DNA of 64,000 bases from Calamus simplicifolius (Eukaryota; Streptophyta; Magnoliopsida; Arecales; Arecaceae). Positions 10,489 to 22,360 of the stretch are shown here, piece after piece. The notes beneath the pieces were generated by a model. That model was not told the DNA's origin. It did no database searches and saw only the letters and a list, made by a program, of their open reading frames with translations. Numbering within the stretch: position 1 is the first letter of the stretch; each line of letters opens with the position of its first letter. The stretch spans positions 152,075-216,074 of the forward strand of contig UESW01001877.1 in the NCBI GenBank assembly GCA_900491605.1. The letters are read 5' to 3'. Made by a program: the position numbers and the translations under genes.

Positions 10489-12140
10489 TGATGGGGCCAG
10501 TTGACCCCATGAAAATAAAATTTTTTGGACGGCCCACCTCAATCTTGGCATCGGCCGATGACCCCATTAGCCGACGGCTCCAAGGCCGACACCTCCAAGA
10601 CCGATGGCCCCAAAGGCCGACACCTCCAAGACCGACGGCTCCAAGGCCGACGGCCCCAAATGCCGACACCTCCAAGACCGACGGCCCCAAAGGCCGACAC
10701 CTCCAAACTGATGACCCCAAAGGCTGACACCTCCAAGACCAACGGTCCCAAAGACCGACGGCTCTAAGACCGACGGCCCCAAAGACCGACACCTCCAAGA
10801 CCGACGGCTCCAAAGGCCGACACCTCCAAGACCGACACCTCCAAGACCGACGGCCCCAAAGGCCGACGCCTCCAAGACCGATGGCTCCAAGGCCGATGGC
10901 CCCAAAGGCCGACACCTCCAAGGCCGACACCTCCAAGACCGACGGCCCCAAAGGCCGACACCTCCAAGACCGACGGCACCTCCAAGGCCAGCACCTCCAA
11001 GCTAGGCGGCTCCAAGGCCGGCACCTCCAAGCCAGGTGGCCCCGACATCTTCCTATCCGGCCCCCTACGTCTCCAAGCTAGGCAGCCCCGGCACTTTCCA
11101 GCCGGCCCCGGCACCTCCCAATCGGCCCCGACACACTCCTAGCCGGCCCCGGCATCTTCAGTTCTACCGAGTCGGCCAAGGCCATCCCTGTTCGGCCTGA
11201 CTCAGCCCCGACGTCTCCAGTTCCGCCGAGTCGGCCAAGGCCATCCCCGGCCGGCCCGACTCGGCCCCGACGTCTCCAGTTCCGCCGAGTCGGCCAAGGC
11301 CATCCCCGGCTGGCCCGACACGGCCCCGGCGCCTCTAGTTCCATCGAGTCGGCTAAGGCCATCCCTGATCGGCCCGACTCGGCCCAGGCATCTCCAGTTC
11401 TGCCGAGTCGGCCAAGGCCATCCCCGGTCGGTCCGACTCAGCCCCGGCGTCTCCAGTTCTGCCGAGTCGGCCAAGGCCATCCCCGGCCGGCCCGACTCGG
11501 CCATGATGCCTCTAAGTCCATCGATTCGGCCCCGCCCTGGCACTGTCTTGCCAGCAGGATTGGCCTTGGCCATCTCGGGTCGACCCGGCTCGGCCCTGAT
11601 AAGACGGGATTTCCCAGTTCCCGCCAGATCAGCCCCAGCGGTTCAAGAAACTGCCTCTCTGACGCGCGCCGCCCGACAGCGCCAGATCCGACAACCCAAC
11701 AGCCCGTCGGCTGATGGGACTTAGCCCACCAACCGCCACTTTCTTCCTTTCCGATGAGACAGGACCCACCAACCAGCGCAGATTCATGCAACTGAACTCC
11801 GCAGACATCCCCTCCTCACGTAATCCCACATGATCATGCCAGGGTCAACCCCTATAAAAAGGTGAATCCACTCACCAAACAGGTATGCGCGATAATCCCC
11901 AAAATCGCTGCCTTAGCCTTCAGGAAGGAATCCCTCCTCCGGGAGACCTCCTTTCTCATATTAAAAAGGGCTCACTCGAGCCCCTCTTCAGCTGTGACCT
12001 CAGTTGCTAACTTGGACGTCGGAGGGTCCCACCGGAGACCCCCCTCCGGTCCCAGGACTTTCCTGCAGGTAACCCGGCAAAGCGAGGATTCGAGAAGCAC
12101 TTCATTCCCGACGTCCAGGAGAGGTGATTGAGCGTCATCA
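10489..12140 (+). repeat. 3' LTR of the LARD-like element (1652 bp)
   Basis: Starts TGATGGGGCCAGTTGACCCC and ends GAGCGTCATCA, matching the 5' LTR over its whole length with the same two internal arrays and TATA box (11852-11861). ATACC follows at 12141. Confidence 0.92.
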
Positions 12141-12582
12141 ATACCTGAGAGCATATTTTTCTGCACATCTAATATTTCTAGACGTCCAGGTTGGCCAACT
12201 TCTGGGATTCCTCCCTCCAGGTTGTTCCACCCTACACAGAGCTCGATCAGGGAAGAAAGATTGCCAAGCCATGGTGGGATGACACCTATGATGTTGTTGT
12301 TGCGAATTGACAGATGTTTAAGCGAAGTTGTCTGATAAGTCGATTATTCTGAGGAAGCTGAGGTTGCCAATGAAAGGAGAGAGGGAACCTGCGAGGCCGT
12401 GAGATGCGAGTTCCAAGGCTGAGATCCTCTGCGTGCCGTGCTTGCGGATGCACGAGACCCCCTCCCAGGCACAGACATGGACGGTGTCATTCCATGAGCT
12501 GAGAGCTCCAGGGGACTCGCGTGTTATTTGATTCTTTATAGCAAGCAAGGCCTGCAGGTCTGTCTCATTTCCCAACCCAGCT
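12141..12582 (-). pseudogene. LRR receptor kinase relic, copy 1, N-terminal segment
   Basis: The minus strand encodes the LRR N-terminal cap (NETDLQALLAIKNQITR, WEGVSCIRKHG) and first repeat (LSPFIGNLSFLRIIDL), plus later LRRs at 12146-12317. It resumes the gene split by the LARD-like element. Compared with copy 2, about 195 bp (copy-2 positions near 31825-32020) are missing at about 12318, and the homology stops at about 12582, before the signal peptide and start codon. Copy 1 therefore has no N-terminus, an internal deletion and two retrotransposon insertions. Confidence 0.9.
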
Positions 12583-12797
12583 TAATCCAATTCATTCTTA
12601 AGCTGTCTTCCTCCACTGCGGCCATGCTCGTGTAGAAATCCAACTCCAACTAACCATGAGCGTCAGCAATGGAGGTTGATAATATGCTAACCTGCACTTA
12701 GAATTTAAATTATTAGCCTTCTTTGACACCCAAACACCAGCATCATCCAACAGTTCAAACAAAGTTGTTTGTTACTTTTGTTTGGTTTTGGATTTTT
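12583..12797. other. no gene; AT-rich spacer
   Basis: About 215 bp after the end of LRR homology with no usable frame and no recognised repeat. Confidence 0.5.
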
Positions 12798-13145
12798 GGC
12801 AAAAATATACTTTTGGTCTTCAAGCTTTCACCCAAAATTATTTTTTGATCCTTAAACTTCCAATGATTACAGTTTGGTTTCTTATATTTTAATAATATTA
12901 TATTTTTAATATTTCGTTACATGAATTAATTAAAATTAATGAAATAACTGATATGACATCTTTATGTAAATATACGAATTGATTACTAGAATAATATCAG
13001 TTATATCATCAATTTTATATAATAAAATGTTAAAAATATAATATTTTTAAAAGATGAGAGGTTAAAATATAATAACTCAAAGTTTAAAGGTCAAAATAAA
13101 TTTTGTGTGAGAGTTGGAGAACCAAATTAAAAGCATAGTTTTGCC
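12798..13145. mobile_element. MITE with GGCAAAA termini
   Basis: Left end GGCAAAAATATACTTTTGG and right end AAAGCATAGTTTTGCC are imperfect inverted repeats of about 25 bp. The internal sequence is AT-rich and non-coding. Flanks TTGGATTTTT and TTGGTTTTT look like a decayed 9-bp target duplication, which would suggest the Mutator superfamily. Related pieces recur at about 15050-15290, 15888-16070, 18655-19370, 19715-19950 and 20477-21297. Confidence 0.6.
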
Positions 13146-13318
13146 TTGGTTTTTCTTTGGGTTGTTTTCCTTTCCCCGTGGTACAACCGTGTTGAGTTGC
13201 GAACAGAGTCCAAGAGCCGGAAAGAGTGGAAAGTGGAAACAATCAAAAAGTTGATCATCTAATTTTGGATCACACGTTGGATTATGTCACAGGCGAAGCT
13301 CACCGCGTTTGGCTCGTT

Positions 13319-13695
13319 CTACATTGAATCGGCTCTCAATTAAACTTTGGCAAGTCCAAAGTCTAAAAGCATAGACTATTTTCGTGTTTTAGTTAAGAAA
13401 ACAAAACAACCCGATTGACCACGCGGTTGATGAAGTAAGTAATCGTAATTTGAAATACGTCGGAACCATGAAACCCAGAGAACGTAAGGTTGGACCATGG
13501 GACCCCAAAATATGATGCCAGATATTATCATTATTATTATTATTATTTTGATATTGATCCAGAAAGTATTTATTTTTCAAATAGTTGAGTCACTTTTAAT
13601 TTCACGTTGAGAAATATATGAAATTACTGTTATATTTATTTATTATTTTGATATTATTATTATTATTGTTGTTGTTATATTTAACAGTGAACTGA
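13319..13695. repeat. dispersed repeat, copy 1 of 3
   Basis: Shares TTTGGCAAGTCCAAAG, AACCCGATTGACCA, AAGGTTGGACCATGGGACCC, TATTTTTCAAATAGTTGAGT and an ATT-rich microsatellite with 63179-64000. A weaker partial copy lies at 21316-21560. No coding content. Confidence 0.75.
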
Positions 13696-14750
13696 CCATG
13701 GGATTTGCTGCAATACTCTATTTCTTTTTTTAACTCATCTGTGGTGGTAAACCGATTGTTCTTATCATCCCATCAGTTTTTTTTATTTTAAATAAACTCT
13801 TAATTATTTTCTTCAAGTTTCTTTCAAACCCATTTTTTAAATTTATTTCAAGCAAACTATCTTTCTCACTTTTTTGATCTCCTTTCACGTCAATGCGAGA
13901 GAGGTAAAAAATATTTAAGCACGTTCAATTTAGATGAATTCCTACTTCTTCTCTGAAGATGATAACACTGATCGATGGAGTTCAATCGATTCTCTCTATC
14001 ATATTTTATAACCAAATTTTATTAACTTTATTTTATTTATACGCACTAGTTCAATTGATTACTTTTTCCTTTAATCGGATACATTAAAAGACAATCAAAT
14101 GATTTGAAAAAATTAAAAAAATAAACAAAAATAAGTGTGGAGCACCATAGTAAAAGCTATAAAAGGCTATCTTTTGCTTTTATTTTTTAAAACTTATTCT
14201 AGAATTATTAACTTATTCAAAAATTATTTCAATGTTTATTTCAATGATTAAATTAGGTTTTGTTCGAGGATTGTTGAGCCAATTGTTGAAAAGACCATTG
14301 TAGCCAAAATCATGGTTAAGGAAAAAAAGGAGAGGAGAGAATTATTGTCCTCTCTTTGTTTGGAAATAAAGAAAGGGAATAAGAATAACTTACATTCATT
14401 TTGTTTGGATGCAAGAGAAAAGAAAAAGAAAGATATTTAAATTACGTTTATAAAATTATAAATATGCCCTGATAATTAGATAAATTTTAATAAATTTATA
14501 GAGAAAAAGTTGAAAGATGAGGCAAAAATTATAAACTCATTCTCCTCCCCCTTTTTATCCTTCAATTTAAGAGGTAAAGAAATTGAAGCCTTTAACAAGG
14601 AACGAAAGGGAATAAATGACCCCCATTCTCCTCCCTCTCTTTCTTTTCGATCTCTTCCCTTCAAAATATAAGTATTTAAACGAGCGTTTGGTTCATGTAA
14701 TCTTTAAGGTAGTATAATAAAAAATTGATATCCTACTACTCAACATATAT
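13696..14750. other. AT-rich DNA, no gene seen
   Basis: Low-complexity A/T-rich sequence with many stops on both strands. Purine-rich patches occur at 14320-14440 and 14500-14680. No domain or clear element end is recognisable. Confidence 0.5.
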
Positions 14751-14751
14751 A

Positions 14752-16517
14752 AGGAGAAATTGAAGCCAATGAGAGGGTTATAAAGGAAAAAATGAGGATA
14801 AAAGATATAGAGCAAGGATGATCCTGGTGGTTCACTTGTAAGATGGATGATGGTAGAAAAATAAAGGATGAACAGTTAATAAAATTTTGAAAGAAAAACT
14901 TAAAAATTTTAAGAAAAATAAGAGTGGTGGGAAAGTATCAAAAATACTTTAGTAAACTATATATTTCAAATAAAGTTATTTTCAAATAATTATAAACATA
15001 TTTATATCATCATTTGTGTTGATGACACTGTTAAAATTTTGATGGTTTGATCTAATGCTTTTTGATCTTCAAACTTTTATTTGTTACACTTTAATCCCTT
15101 ATATTTTAATAATATTATATTTTTAATATTTTTTTATAAATTAATTAAAATTAATGATATAGTTGGCGTGTGATCGTATCAACTAACTTATAAGTTTATA
15201 TTTAGGTAGCACGTTAGTTATTTTATTAAATTTTTATGTAACTAAATATAAAAAATATAACATTTTTAAAATGTGATGGGTTTCATAAGGTAACAATGAA
15301 ACTAACTAGCGAAAATGTTTGCCCTATAAAACCATTCGCTTCACTGGGCGAGTTGACCACTTATTAACACCAAAAAGATAAAAAGGAAAAGAGGAGCAAA
15401 TCAGATAAATAAATAAATAAATAGATGTATAAAAAAAAGGGGAAAATGAGGAAGAGGAGGATACCAAGATGACAGCCAATAGCAAAGGGTAAGGGGGCAT
15501 AGGCAGCCAGCGTGGCGATGGTGTTAAATGTTTAGATTCTCATATGAAAGTCCCCAACAGTGGGACGAGGTAGCCATTGATCACCAGCGCAAGGACATAA
15601 ATTTTCCTTGCGTTTCACAGTGAAAAGTTTCAACTTCCATTTGACGAGACACTCACCGGCACTGGATGGCCGTTAAGGGTGCAAATGATGACCGTTAAGG
15701 CTGCAAATTGGAGCTCTGCAACTGCACGCACGCAGTTTCACTTCTGTCAAGCAGCATCCACTTCATGTTTAGTTCTTGAATTGCACATTGTAGCTTTTGG
15801 GTTTGAACTGTAATCGAGCAGCCAAATATTTATTGTAATCTCTTGTAATTAATTAAGAGGAACTTCGGTGAGACGCTTCACTACTTAAAATATCCTTTTG
15901 ATCCTCAAATCTCCATCAAAATTCATTTTGGTTCCCAAACTTTCAATTGTTATATACTGCATTCCTAATATTCCATTACATAAGCTCAGATAAAATTAAA
16001 AGAATTATTTATGTATCATTCAGATACGAACAGATGGAATATCATAACTTGCTAGATAAGTAATAATACGTATTACGGATGGCAATTTTAACTCATAAAG
16101 CGAAGATTCACCTTGTCATGTTCGAGGTAGATATTTTTCACCTTTTGTTAGGATAAAGATAAAGAGTAGAATTATTTTTATCCTCACTAGCAGGAACATA
16201 GCGAGGATAGAAATAAGTATATTCCGACTTTATCCTATTGGCCTTATACTTAAGTACTATATTACCCTTATATATTTTTATATCTATAAAATTATTCTAA
16301 TAAATTTTACTAAAAATTTATATATGTTATTAAAGAAAGGATAGGGCTGGATGGGAGAAAGATGAGAGGGGGATGGCATGGATATTGAGATTTATCATTC
16401 CCTACGAAGTGTGGATGGGAATGAAAAAAAATTTCTATTTATGGGGATAGGTCAAGGTGGAGATTTTTTTCTTTGGCGGACATGAAGAGAAGGATTGGGG
16501 TTTTTCATTGTGATGTG
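14752..16517. repeat. direct duplication, copy A (about 1.75 kb)
   Basis: Colinear with 19393-21100 (copy B). Shared landmarks include GGAGAAATTGAAGCC, GGTTCACTTGTAAGATGGAT, CAAGATGACAGCCAA and GGAGCTCTGCAACTGCACGC. Both contain the same MITE nested in another MITE, so the duplication came after those insertions. Copy B has an extra piece of about 43 bp near 19565-19608. Copy A has a decayed right end. No gene is seen in either. Confidence 0.82.
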
Positions 16518-17138
16518 GGATGTACCATGCAAAAGATTAACGTAGAGCAATTATTTAGATTTTAAGGTGCTTTACTTTCCGAAACGAGTAAGAATAAACT
16601 AAGGATAAATATGTAAAGAGTAAAGTAACTATCCGTAGAACACAATTCACTAAGTAATAAAGAAAATAGGATTCTAGAGTTGAGAAACCACTACTTAGAA
16701 CATACTCTTTCTTCAACAAAATAGAACATATAAGAAGGGATGGGTCTGATTACCAATCAATGATGATCTTCGTCCTAAAAGATTGGATCACACAACTCTT
16801 AGGATGGGCCCCTGAAAGAAGAAGCTATAGTTCTGCGGATGTTTCGGCTTTCCTTTAGATGGTTCTGAAGGCAAGGAGGACTTTATCTAAGGATTATAGC
16901 ACCTTGGCGTCTTGGGGTTGGGATGCTTGGAACAGGTGTTGGAACGGATATTTGTTGGGCCTATCACCCTCTACCTCACGAAGTGTCAATGCTTAGGAGC
17001 ACTAGAAAATAGAAGAAGAAGACTCTTTTTCATTAATCATCAATTGTTCTCTATAAAAAGAAGGAAGGAGTTTTTATAATAAACCATAACCCTTGAATTA
17101 CATGAAAAAAAAAAAAAAAAATAAGGGTACCATACTAT
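16518..17138. other. no gene seen
   Basis: Moderately AT-rich sequence with a poly-A tract at about 17105-17120. No frame or motif I recognise. Confidence 0.45.
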
Positions 17139-17310
17139 TTTTAAATAAGGAGATAGGTGGCATCCTGAAATAAGGGAAAGAGATCAGGAATAGCTTTCCA
17201 AATAAGGAGATAGACATCATCTTGAAATAAGAAAAAGAGATAAGGGATGGCTTTCAAAATAAGAAGATAGAAGGCATCTTGAAATAAGGCAAAGAGATTA
17301 GGGGATGGCG
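17139..17310. repeat. three tandem units of about 63 bp
   Basis: Three imperfect units share AAATAAGGAGATAG, CATCTTGAAATAAG and AAAGAGAT. The minus-strand frame across it reads a repeated FPLFQDA-like peptide, a by-product of the repeat. Confidence 0.65.
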
Positions 17311-18650
17311 GCATATTCTGCTTTTTATAAGAGGTGGATGGTAAGTTACCTTCCATAGAGGGCTTATTTGCTTCCTTTTATGCTGAGATGACTTAATGAA
17401 AATCTTGGAATGTCCTAATTGAGTAGATGACGTCTACTTTGACTAGGATTCCATGTGGCTGATGAGGTGGTGCACTGAATATAGTCCTTCATGGTCTTGG
17501 GTCTTGAACTTCTTATACTTTGACTCAATAAATCTTGACTTAACTCAAATAAAAATCACTGGACTCATACTGACAAAACTTGATTAAAGGACTTAAAGTC
17601 AAACCAATATAAAGTAAGAAATCCATAATGACTCTGAACTCAAATGAATTAACAGGAATCAAAAGTCCAACTACATCAATCAGAAATCCATAATGAGCTC
17701 AGTAACCTCTGTCTGATCTTGGTGCCCGCACCAATTCTTTCGGAATGGAAGAAACTCGATCCTATCGAGTAAGGGTCAATCCAGCTCTGGTAATGCTCCA
17801 ATAGGTCTGGGTCAAGGCACTGCAGATCCTCTCGAGTGATCCATGAATTCTCAGATTCTGATCGACCTTGTCAATGAACTAAATAACATTGGTAGCCTTT
17901 TTCCAAGTAGTAATAGCTTGGTCATCCAAGATATGCTCAATCCTTTTTACGCTTCCATGTAAATTTATTAGTGGACACTCATGTATTAATATATGCTTTT
18001 TTAATAATGAAGTATTATATGTATTCGGCCATGTGGCTTTCAGTAAACTTGAGCTTTAACATCATCATGTTGGATAATCAATTGAATTCTAACATTTAAA
18101 CCAACAGGAAACGAGTCAACAATGTAAATGAAATTCTTACTTGCTATATGAATTAAGAGAGATATTGCTATCCACTCAAATCAAAAGAATTTGGTTTAAT
18201 ATGAGTTCTTGTGCTTCCTATCAATCCAGTTGATTTATATTGGGCTACGATCTATGCCGAATTTATCAAACCGATAAAGATATCTTACAATCTCTAACAT
18301 CAAAGACCGCAAGCTACAATCGTTATACAAAATTCAAGGCGGCGATGGTATATGTGTTCAAGTTCGGATGCATTGGCTGAGCACCAAAACCGTCAGAGTG
18401 GGGAGTTGGATTGTTTAGCTTGAAAGCTTCTCTCGGTCCAATTTTTAGCTAGAGGCTGGGACTTAAATTTCTATGGAAAATAGATGGAGGAACTGTTTGA
18501 GTTTGATCCAGTCCAATACCATGAGTTAGATTGGCTTCAACTCTGGCCTTGAGATTTAAACTTGTGAATGATTTTGGAGCCAGGTCCATCGCAATCCATT
18601 GGCATCCTTGGTCCCATTAAAATATTTCAGAAAAGTATTATTGCAGCACT
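17311..18650. other. no recognisable gene
   Basis: The minus strand at 17700-17970 has a fairly open stretch with ILDDQAITTWKKATN-like sequence, but stops interrupt it and I recognise no family. The rest is AT-rich. It may be a decayed retroelement. Confidence 0.4.
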
Positions 18651-18654
18651 AGAG

Positions 18655-19370
18655 TAGGCTAAAATATACTTTTTTATCCTTAAATTTTTATTCTAAATTT
18701 ATTTTGAACCTCAAACTTTTAGGTAGTGTTTGATAGGAAAAATATTATCCATGGATAAGTGTACGGGTTAGAGTTTATCCCCTGGCTATCCTTAGGGATA
18801 TCCCTTGGCTATCCCATTGATCATATCAAATGCAAAAAGGTAAATCCATAGGATAACATTTTTTTACTCTTATTTGGAGGGATAACCAGCTATTCCTACA
18901 TTTTCTAGGAAATAAATTGAGGGGATATTCCATGGTTAACCATGGTTAACCATGGATTATCCCTTTGGTTAACTTTATTCTCTACTATCCCTTATAGTTA
19001 TGGCTTTTGGGAATAAGAGGGGATATCCCTTCTTATCCCTTATTTCAAACACTACCTTAATTACTTCAATTTAATCCCTTTATATTTTTTAAAAAATAAT
19101 TTTTTAATAATAATTAAAATTGATGAAATAATTAATATAATATCTTTATTTAGAAATATAGTTTGCTATACATATCCTACATAATACATTATTAAAAACT
19201 CAAATGAGAATTGACATGTCCACTAATTGATGTCATGCAAAGACATTAAGAATATTATATTGTTAAAACATAACGGGTTAGACAGTGACAACTGAAATGT
19301 TGATTGATTTGAGGATCAAAATGAATTTTAACCAAAGGTTGGTGGAGCAAAATTATATTTTTAGTATTAA
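18655..19370. mobile_element. GGCAAAA-family-like MITE carrying a nested MITE
   Basis: Left part GGCTAAAATATACTTTTTT and right part GCAAAATTATATTTTTAGT resemble the ends of the 12798-13145 family. It is interrupted at the TTA target by a Harbinger-type MITE (18722-19056). Ends are approximate. Confidence 0.5.
18722..19056. mobile_element. PIF/Harbinger (Tourist-like) MITE, 335 bp
   Basis: Terminal inverted repeats GGTAGTGTTTGA and TCAAACACTACC, flanked by TTA on both sides (18719-18721 and 19057-19059), the 3-bp target preference of PIF/Harbinger elements. The interior has palindromic CCATGGTTAACCATGG stretches and repeated TATCCCT motifs. No transposase. Confidence 0.82.
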
Positions 19371-19392
19371 AATATAATAAAAAAATAGAAAT

Positions 19393-21100
19393 AAGGAGAA
19401 ATTGAAGCCATGCAGCAATGGGAGGGTTATAACGGGGAGGATGAACCGGGTGGTTCACTTGTAAGATGGATGATGGTAGAAAAAGAAAGAATGAACGGTT
19501 AATAAAATTTTGAAAGAAAAACTTAAAAATTTGAAGAAAATAAGAGTGGCAGGAAAGTAGCAAAAACAACTTGAAGCATCCAAAAGTTGTTAGCATAATA
19601 AATAAAAATACTTTAGTAAACTATATATTTCAAATAAAATTATTTTCAAATAATTATAAACATATTATATCATCATTTGTTTTGATGATAGTGTTAAAAT
19701 TTCAACAATTTGATCTTTTTTTTATATTCAAACCTTTATTTATTACACTTTAGTCCCTTATATTTTAATAATATTATATTTTTAATATTTTATTTTATGT
19801 AGTTAATTAAAATTGATGATATAGCTGGCATGTGACCCTAGCTATCAACTAACTTATAAGTTTATATTTAGGAAGCACGTTATTTATTTTATTAATTATT
19901 TATGTAACTAAATATAAAAAGTATAACATTTTTAAAATGTGATGGGTTTCATAAGGTAACAATGTAGCTAACTGGCGAAAATGTTAGCCCTATAAAACCA
20001 TACATTTCACTAGGCGAGTTGACCACTTATTAACACCAAAAAGATAAATGAGGAAAAAAGGAGCAAATCAGATAAAATAAAAATAAATAAATGTGAAAAA
20101 AAGGGAGAAAATGAGGGAGAGGAGGATACCAAGATGACAGCCAAGAGCAAAGGGTAAGGGAGCATAGGTAGCCAGCATGATGATGGTGTTAAATGTTTAG
20201 ATTCTCAGAGAAAAGTTTCAACTTCAATTTGACGAGACATTAACTAGCAATATTGGATGGCCATTAAGGCTGCAAATGATGGCCGTTAAGGTTGCAAATT
20301 GGAGCTCTGCGATTGCACGCACGCAGTTTCGCTTTTGTTAAGCAGCATCCACTTCATGTTTAGTTCTTGAATTGCACACTGTAGCTTTTGGTTTAAAGTG
20401 CGATTGAGCAACCAAATATTCATTGTAATCTATTGTAATTTAATTAAGAGGAACTCCTGTGAGACGCTTCACTGCATAAAATATGCTTTTGATCATCAAA
20501 TCCCCATCAAAATTCATTTTGGTTCCCAAACTTTCAATTGTTACATACTACATTCCTAATATTCCATTACATAAGCTTAGATAAAATTAACAGAATTATT
20601 TATGTGTCATTCATATACGAACAGATGGAATATCATAACTTGCTGAATAAGTAATAATTCATATTAGGGATGGCAATTTGACTCATAAAGTGAAGATTCA
20701 CCTTGTCACGTTCGAGATTGAGATTTTTCACCTTTTGTTAGGATGAAAATAGAGATTAGAATTATTTTTATCCTTTCTAGCAGGAGCATAGCGAGGATAG
20801 AAATAAGTATATTCTTTCTTTATCCCTATCCTATTGGCCTTACACTTAAGTACTATATTACCCTTATATATTTTTATATCTATAAAATCATCCTAATAAT
20901 TTTTACTAAAAATTTATATATGTTATTAGAGAAAGGATAGGGCTGGATGGGCGAAGGATGAGAGGGGGATAGCATGGATATTGAGATTTATCGTTCCCTA
21001 CGAGGTGTAGATGGGAATGAAAAAAAAATTCTGTTTATAGTGATAGGTCAGGGTGAAGATTTTTTTCTTTAGCGGACATGAAGAGGAGGATTGGGGTTTC
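19393..21100. repeat. direct duplication, copy B
   Basis: Second copy of the segment at 14752-16517, in the same orientation. It is more complete at its right end, where the nested hAT-like MITE (20665-21115) is intact. Confidence 0.82.
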
Positions 21101-21297
21101 CCATTGCCATCCCTAATCTATATGTTCGTGTAAGAACAACATGTCAACTATTCCATTAATTTCCACTAATTCCATGTAATGGGATATTAGGAATATAATA
21201 TTCTTAAAATATGAAGGATTAAATTGTAATAATTAAAAATTTAAGAATCAAAATGAATTTTGAGTAAAAGTTTGAGAATCAAAAGTATATTTTTGCC
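20477..21297. mobile_element. GGCAAAA-family MITE, host of a nested MITE
   Basis: Starts near AAAATATGCTTTTGATCATC and ends near AATCAAAAGTATATTTTTGCC, the inverse of the family end. The hAT-like MITE at 20665-21115 splits it. Left end approximate. Confidence 0.55.
20665..21115. mobile_element. hAT-like MITE, TAGGGATGGCAA ends
   Basis: Left end TAGGGATGGCAAT and right end ATTGCCATCCCTA are perfect inverted repeats. Flanking octamers ATTCATAT and ATCTATAT differ at two positions, which fits a decayed 8-bp hAT target duplication. A degraded copy lies at about 16078-16517. No coding capacity. Confidence 0.7.
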
Positions 21298-21315
21298 TAA
21301 TTTTTAATATCTAGT

Positions 21316-21560
21316 CCTAAGGGCTTAAAAAAGGCCAAACCAAATTATGGGTTGGTGGCTTATTCAGAATTGGACACCAATATGGAATGCGAGGGTGGAT
21401 TATAAGACCTTCAAAATATGAACATGATATATATTATTTAATTAATTATTTTATTTTGATTTTATGATCTAAAATGTTTGGTCATGAAATTATGTATTTT
21501 TCAACTAGTTCAACAACTTTTACTTTCATATTGAAAATTTTATAAAAATTAATATGGGAC
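21316..21560. repeat. dispersed repeat, partial copy 2 of 3
   Basis: Shares GGGCTTAAAAA, GGCCAAACCAAATTATGGG and TTGGTGGCTTAT with 63735-63790, followed by diverged sequence that still resembles the 13.5-13.6 kb copy. Confidence 0.55.
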
Positions 21561-21982
21561 AAGCTGACCTAGCATGTCCATGTGACCAAAAGCAAGCAAT
21601 TGGGCTGATTGGGCTGCTAGGATAAAGGTGTTGATCTATTTGGGATCCTCATCCTATTTGGGGCATAGACTAGTTCAGGTGAGATTTTACTATCTTATTT
21701 GGAAAGGACTCTCTCATTACCTTATCTGTAAATCAAATATATTAGAGCCATCCAAGAGAGGAATCTAGCTCAAATTCTAATTATTCAGCTCAACATTTAT
21801 AAAATTTAATTATTTATAAAATTTCTTAGCCACCTCACATTAATGACATGGCCATGTTCCAAACAATGCAATTACTGCACGCTTCCCGCCTTCCCATCAA
21901 CTAGGTGTCACAAAAATAATTTTCTAATCATTAGTCACAACCTTAAATTTTATCTTGCATATAAAAATGTCCCTTTCAACTG

Positions 21983-21984
<2 letters not shown>

Positions 21985-22037
<53 letters not shown>
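21985..22037. repeat. (GA)n microsatellite
   Basis: About 26 uninterrupted GA dinucleotides. Confidence 0.95.
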
Positions 22038-22041
<4 letters not shown>

Positions 22042-22360
22042 AGTTTGGTCATGGATGAACATTTGTCAATGCATCATATTCTAATAAGCGGTAACTATTG
22101 GTTGGTTAGGCTATTGTGAAGCTCTAATTAAAAAGACTATAGTCTATGATTCTTTAAAAATACTATCCAATTTTAATATGACATATAGTTAATTAAAATA
22201 TTTTTCTCATTTATTAATATGCATAACATTATGAGGGGAAAATGTCTATGATTCTTGGATCAAACGTATCTATTGGTTTGGAACTTTGGATTGTGTCCAA
22301 AGCCTACCAAATTTTGTCTTATTTAATACATAAGTAGGCTCCAATGATAGTAATCATGGG

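Larger units (their letters stand above)
6506..12140 (+). mobile_element. large non-autonomous LTR retrotransposon (LARD-like), complete
   Basis: Complete element of 5635 bp: 5' LTR 6506-8166, primer site from 8167, internal 2.3 kb, polypurine tract just before 10489, 3' LTR 10489-12140. It is flanked by identical ATACC target duplications at 6501-6505 and 12141-12145. The interior has no protease, RT, RNase H or integrase and is mostly tandem repeats with a possible gag trace, so it depends on an autonomous partner. The paralogous LRR gene has a single uninterrupted ATACC at 31648-31652. Confidence 0.93.
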
